Positions 6,665 to 7,138 of a DNA stretch of 7,138 nucleotides are shown here, piece after piece. The translations under genes were made by a program, and so were the position numbers. Each line of letters begins with the position of its first letter. The stretch's first letter is position 1. Under the pieces are notes generated by a model. It made no database searches. It was not told the DNA's origin and saw only the letters and a list, made by a program, of their open reading frames with translations. Origin of the DNA: CAMCXT01 sp046302715 (GTDB lineage Bacteria > Bacteroidota > Bacteroidia > M30B66); assembly GCA_046302715.1 (NCBI GenBank), contig JBKCHQ010000081.1, positions 1 through 7,138 of the forward strand. The letters run 5' to 3'.

Positions 6665-6708
6665 AATTGCAACGAATAATTGCAGCCATGCAATTTAGAC
6701 TGCTGCAA
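6665..6708. terminator. Overlapping hairpins in the convergent gap after the hydrolase
   Basis: AATTGCA (6678-6684) pairs with TGCAATT (6689-6695) across a four-base loop, giving a 7-bp stem. TTGCAGC (6680-6686) can instead pair with GCTGCAA (6702-6708), and an extra AATTGCA (6665-6671) could replace the first arm. The stems lie 20-60 bases after the hydrolase stop and about 30 bases beyond the nuclease stop, where a shared transcript end is expected. No strong T-run follows on either strand, so termination is only suggested. Confidence 0.3.
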
Positions 6709-6739
6709 AGCCAAAATATAGATTCAGGCAATCGAAAAC

Positions 6740-7138
6740 TCAACCATTTCTTGAACAAATTCCTTTGAAAGAGCAATAAACGCAACGTCCGATGTCGTCG
6801 GTTTGAACAAAAGGTATTTCAGGATTGAAAATTTCTTCCACCAAACCGGTGAACATATCCTTAAGTTGCTTGTGAGGCAATTCGCGTTCTTCGGCCGATA
6901 GCTCAGATTTATCAATAGTTTGTAAGCCTTCTGATGGTTTTTTAAGGGGGATAATTCCCGGCAAAACCGAATCATCGGGATAGGTTTCGTTCCATAACAT
7001 TTGATAATACAATAACTGCAACAACTTAGCATTTGCAGGATCTGTAACCACATCGGCCAACTGTTTCGGTTTTAGCTCATTTTCTTTTACCGTTCCGGTT
7101 TTATAGTCAATAATGCGAACTTTGCCCTCGCAACGGTC
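6740..7138 (-). CDS. PD-(D/E)XK nuclease, RecB/AddB-type C-terminal part, cut by the window edge
   Basis: The frame is open to base 7138, so the start lies outside; 132 residues are visible, ending at a TGA. DRCEGKVRIIDYKTG (visible residues 1-15) is the nuclease core: D1 and D11 as metal-binding acids and K13 as the catalytic lysine of the (D/E)xK motif. LLQLLYYQMLW (about 39-49) is the glutamine-containing helix usual in RecB-family nucleases. The tail GRCVYCSFKGIC has C119, C122 and C128, with the CxxCx5C spacing of the AddB iron-sulfur cluster; a fourth cysteine should lie upstream, out of view. Bacteroidota often encode a large AddB-like protein of this kind that works with a UvrD-type helicase in double-strand-break resection, which is the likeliest role. 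A stand-alone RecB-like or Cas4-like nuclease is less likely but not excluded. The TTG at 7058-7060 is an internal codon, not a start. Confidence 0.88.
   Translation of the reverse strand, partial: DRCEGKVRIIDYKTGTVKENELKPKQLADVVTDPANAKLLQLLYYQMLWNETYPDDSVLPGIIPLKKPSEGLQTIDKSELSAEERELPHKQLKDMFTGLVEEIFNPEIPFVQTDDIGRCVYCSFKGICSRNG

Noticed and set aside
1..7138. Helicase and nuclease at the two edges as parts of one defence or repair system
   Set aside because: They are about 6 kb apart, on opposite strands, and separated by unrelated housekeeping and envelope genes; both look like standard repair enzymes of separate loci.

Overview
The window looks like ordinary chromosomal DNA from a member of the Bacteroidota. 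The evidence is exact TAnnTTTG (-7 type) promoter matches upstream of two genes, start codons without Shine-Dalgarno sequences, a Bacteroidota-like alanyl-tRNA synthetase, an M23 peptidase starting MTKVRYQFNTKSLSYE, and a serine hydrolase with a C-terminus resembling a type IX secretion sorting domain. I cannot place it below phylum level.

Layout, left to right. The left edge cuts the end of a superfamily 1 (PIF1/RecD-like) helicase on the + strand (2-835). A 192-bp AT-rich gap with weak inverted repeats (836-1027) separates it from the convergent alaS gene (1028-3634, - strand), which is complete. A 148-bp divergent promoter region (3635-3782) has a candidate promoter for alaS, one for the next gene, and a 15-bp inverted repeat between them. 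A membrane-anchored M23 (LytM-type) cell-wall peptidase follows (3783-4754, + strand). It ends two bases before the stop of a convergent gene for a small divergent four-helix-bundle protein (4757-5170, - strand). A second divergent intergenic region (5171-5346) carries a perfect 20-bp palindrome made of two abutting copies of TAAACGTTTA. Next is a secreted beta-lactamase-fold serine hydrolase (5347-6645, + strand), then a short convergent gap with overlapping hairpins. The right edge cuts the C-terminal part of a RecB/AddB-type PD-(D/E)XK nuclease (6740-7138, - strand).

The genes do not form one operon: adjacent genes are convergent or divergent throughout. They fall into separate roles: DNA repair or recombination at both edges (helicase, nuclease), translation (alaS), and the cell envelope or exterior (M23 peptidase, serine hydrolase). 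I see no tRNA, rRNA, CRISPR array, insertion sequence or phage gene, and no convincing undescribed multi-gene system. The points most worth a second look are the tandem palindrome at 5188-5207, the inverted repeat at 3703-3717, the divergent four-helix-bundle protein, the sorting-domain-like tail of the hydrolase and the cysteine cluster of the nuclease.
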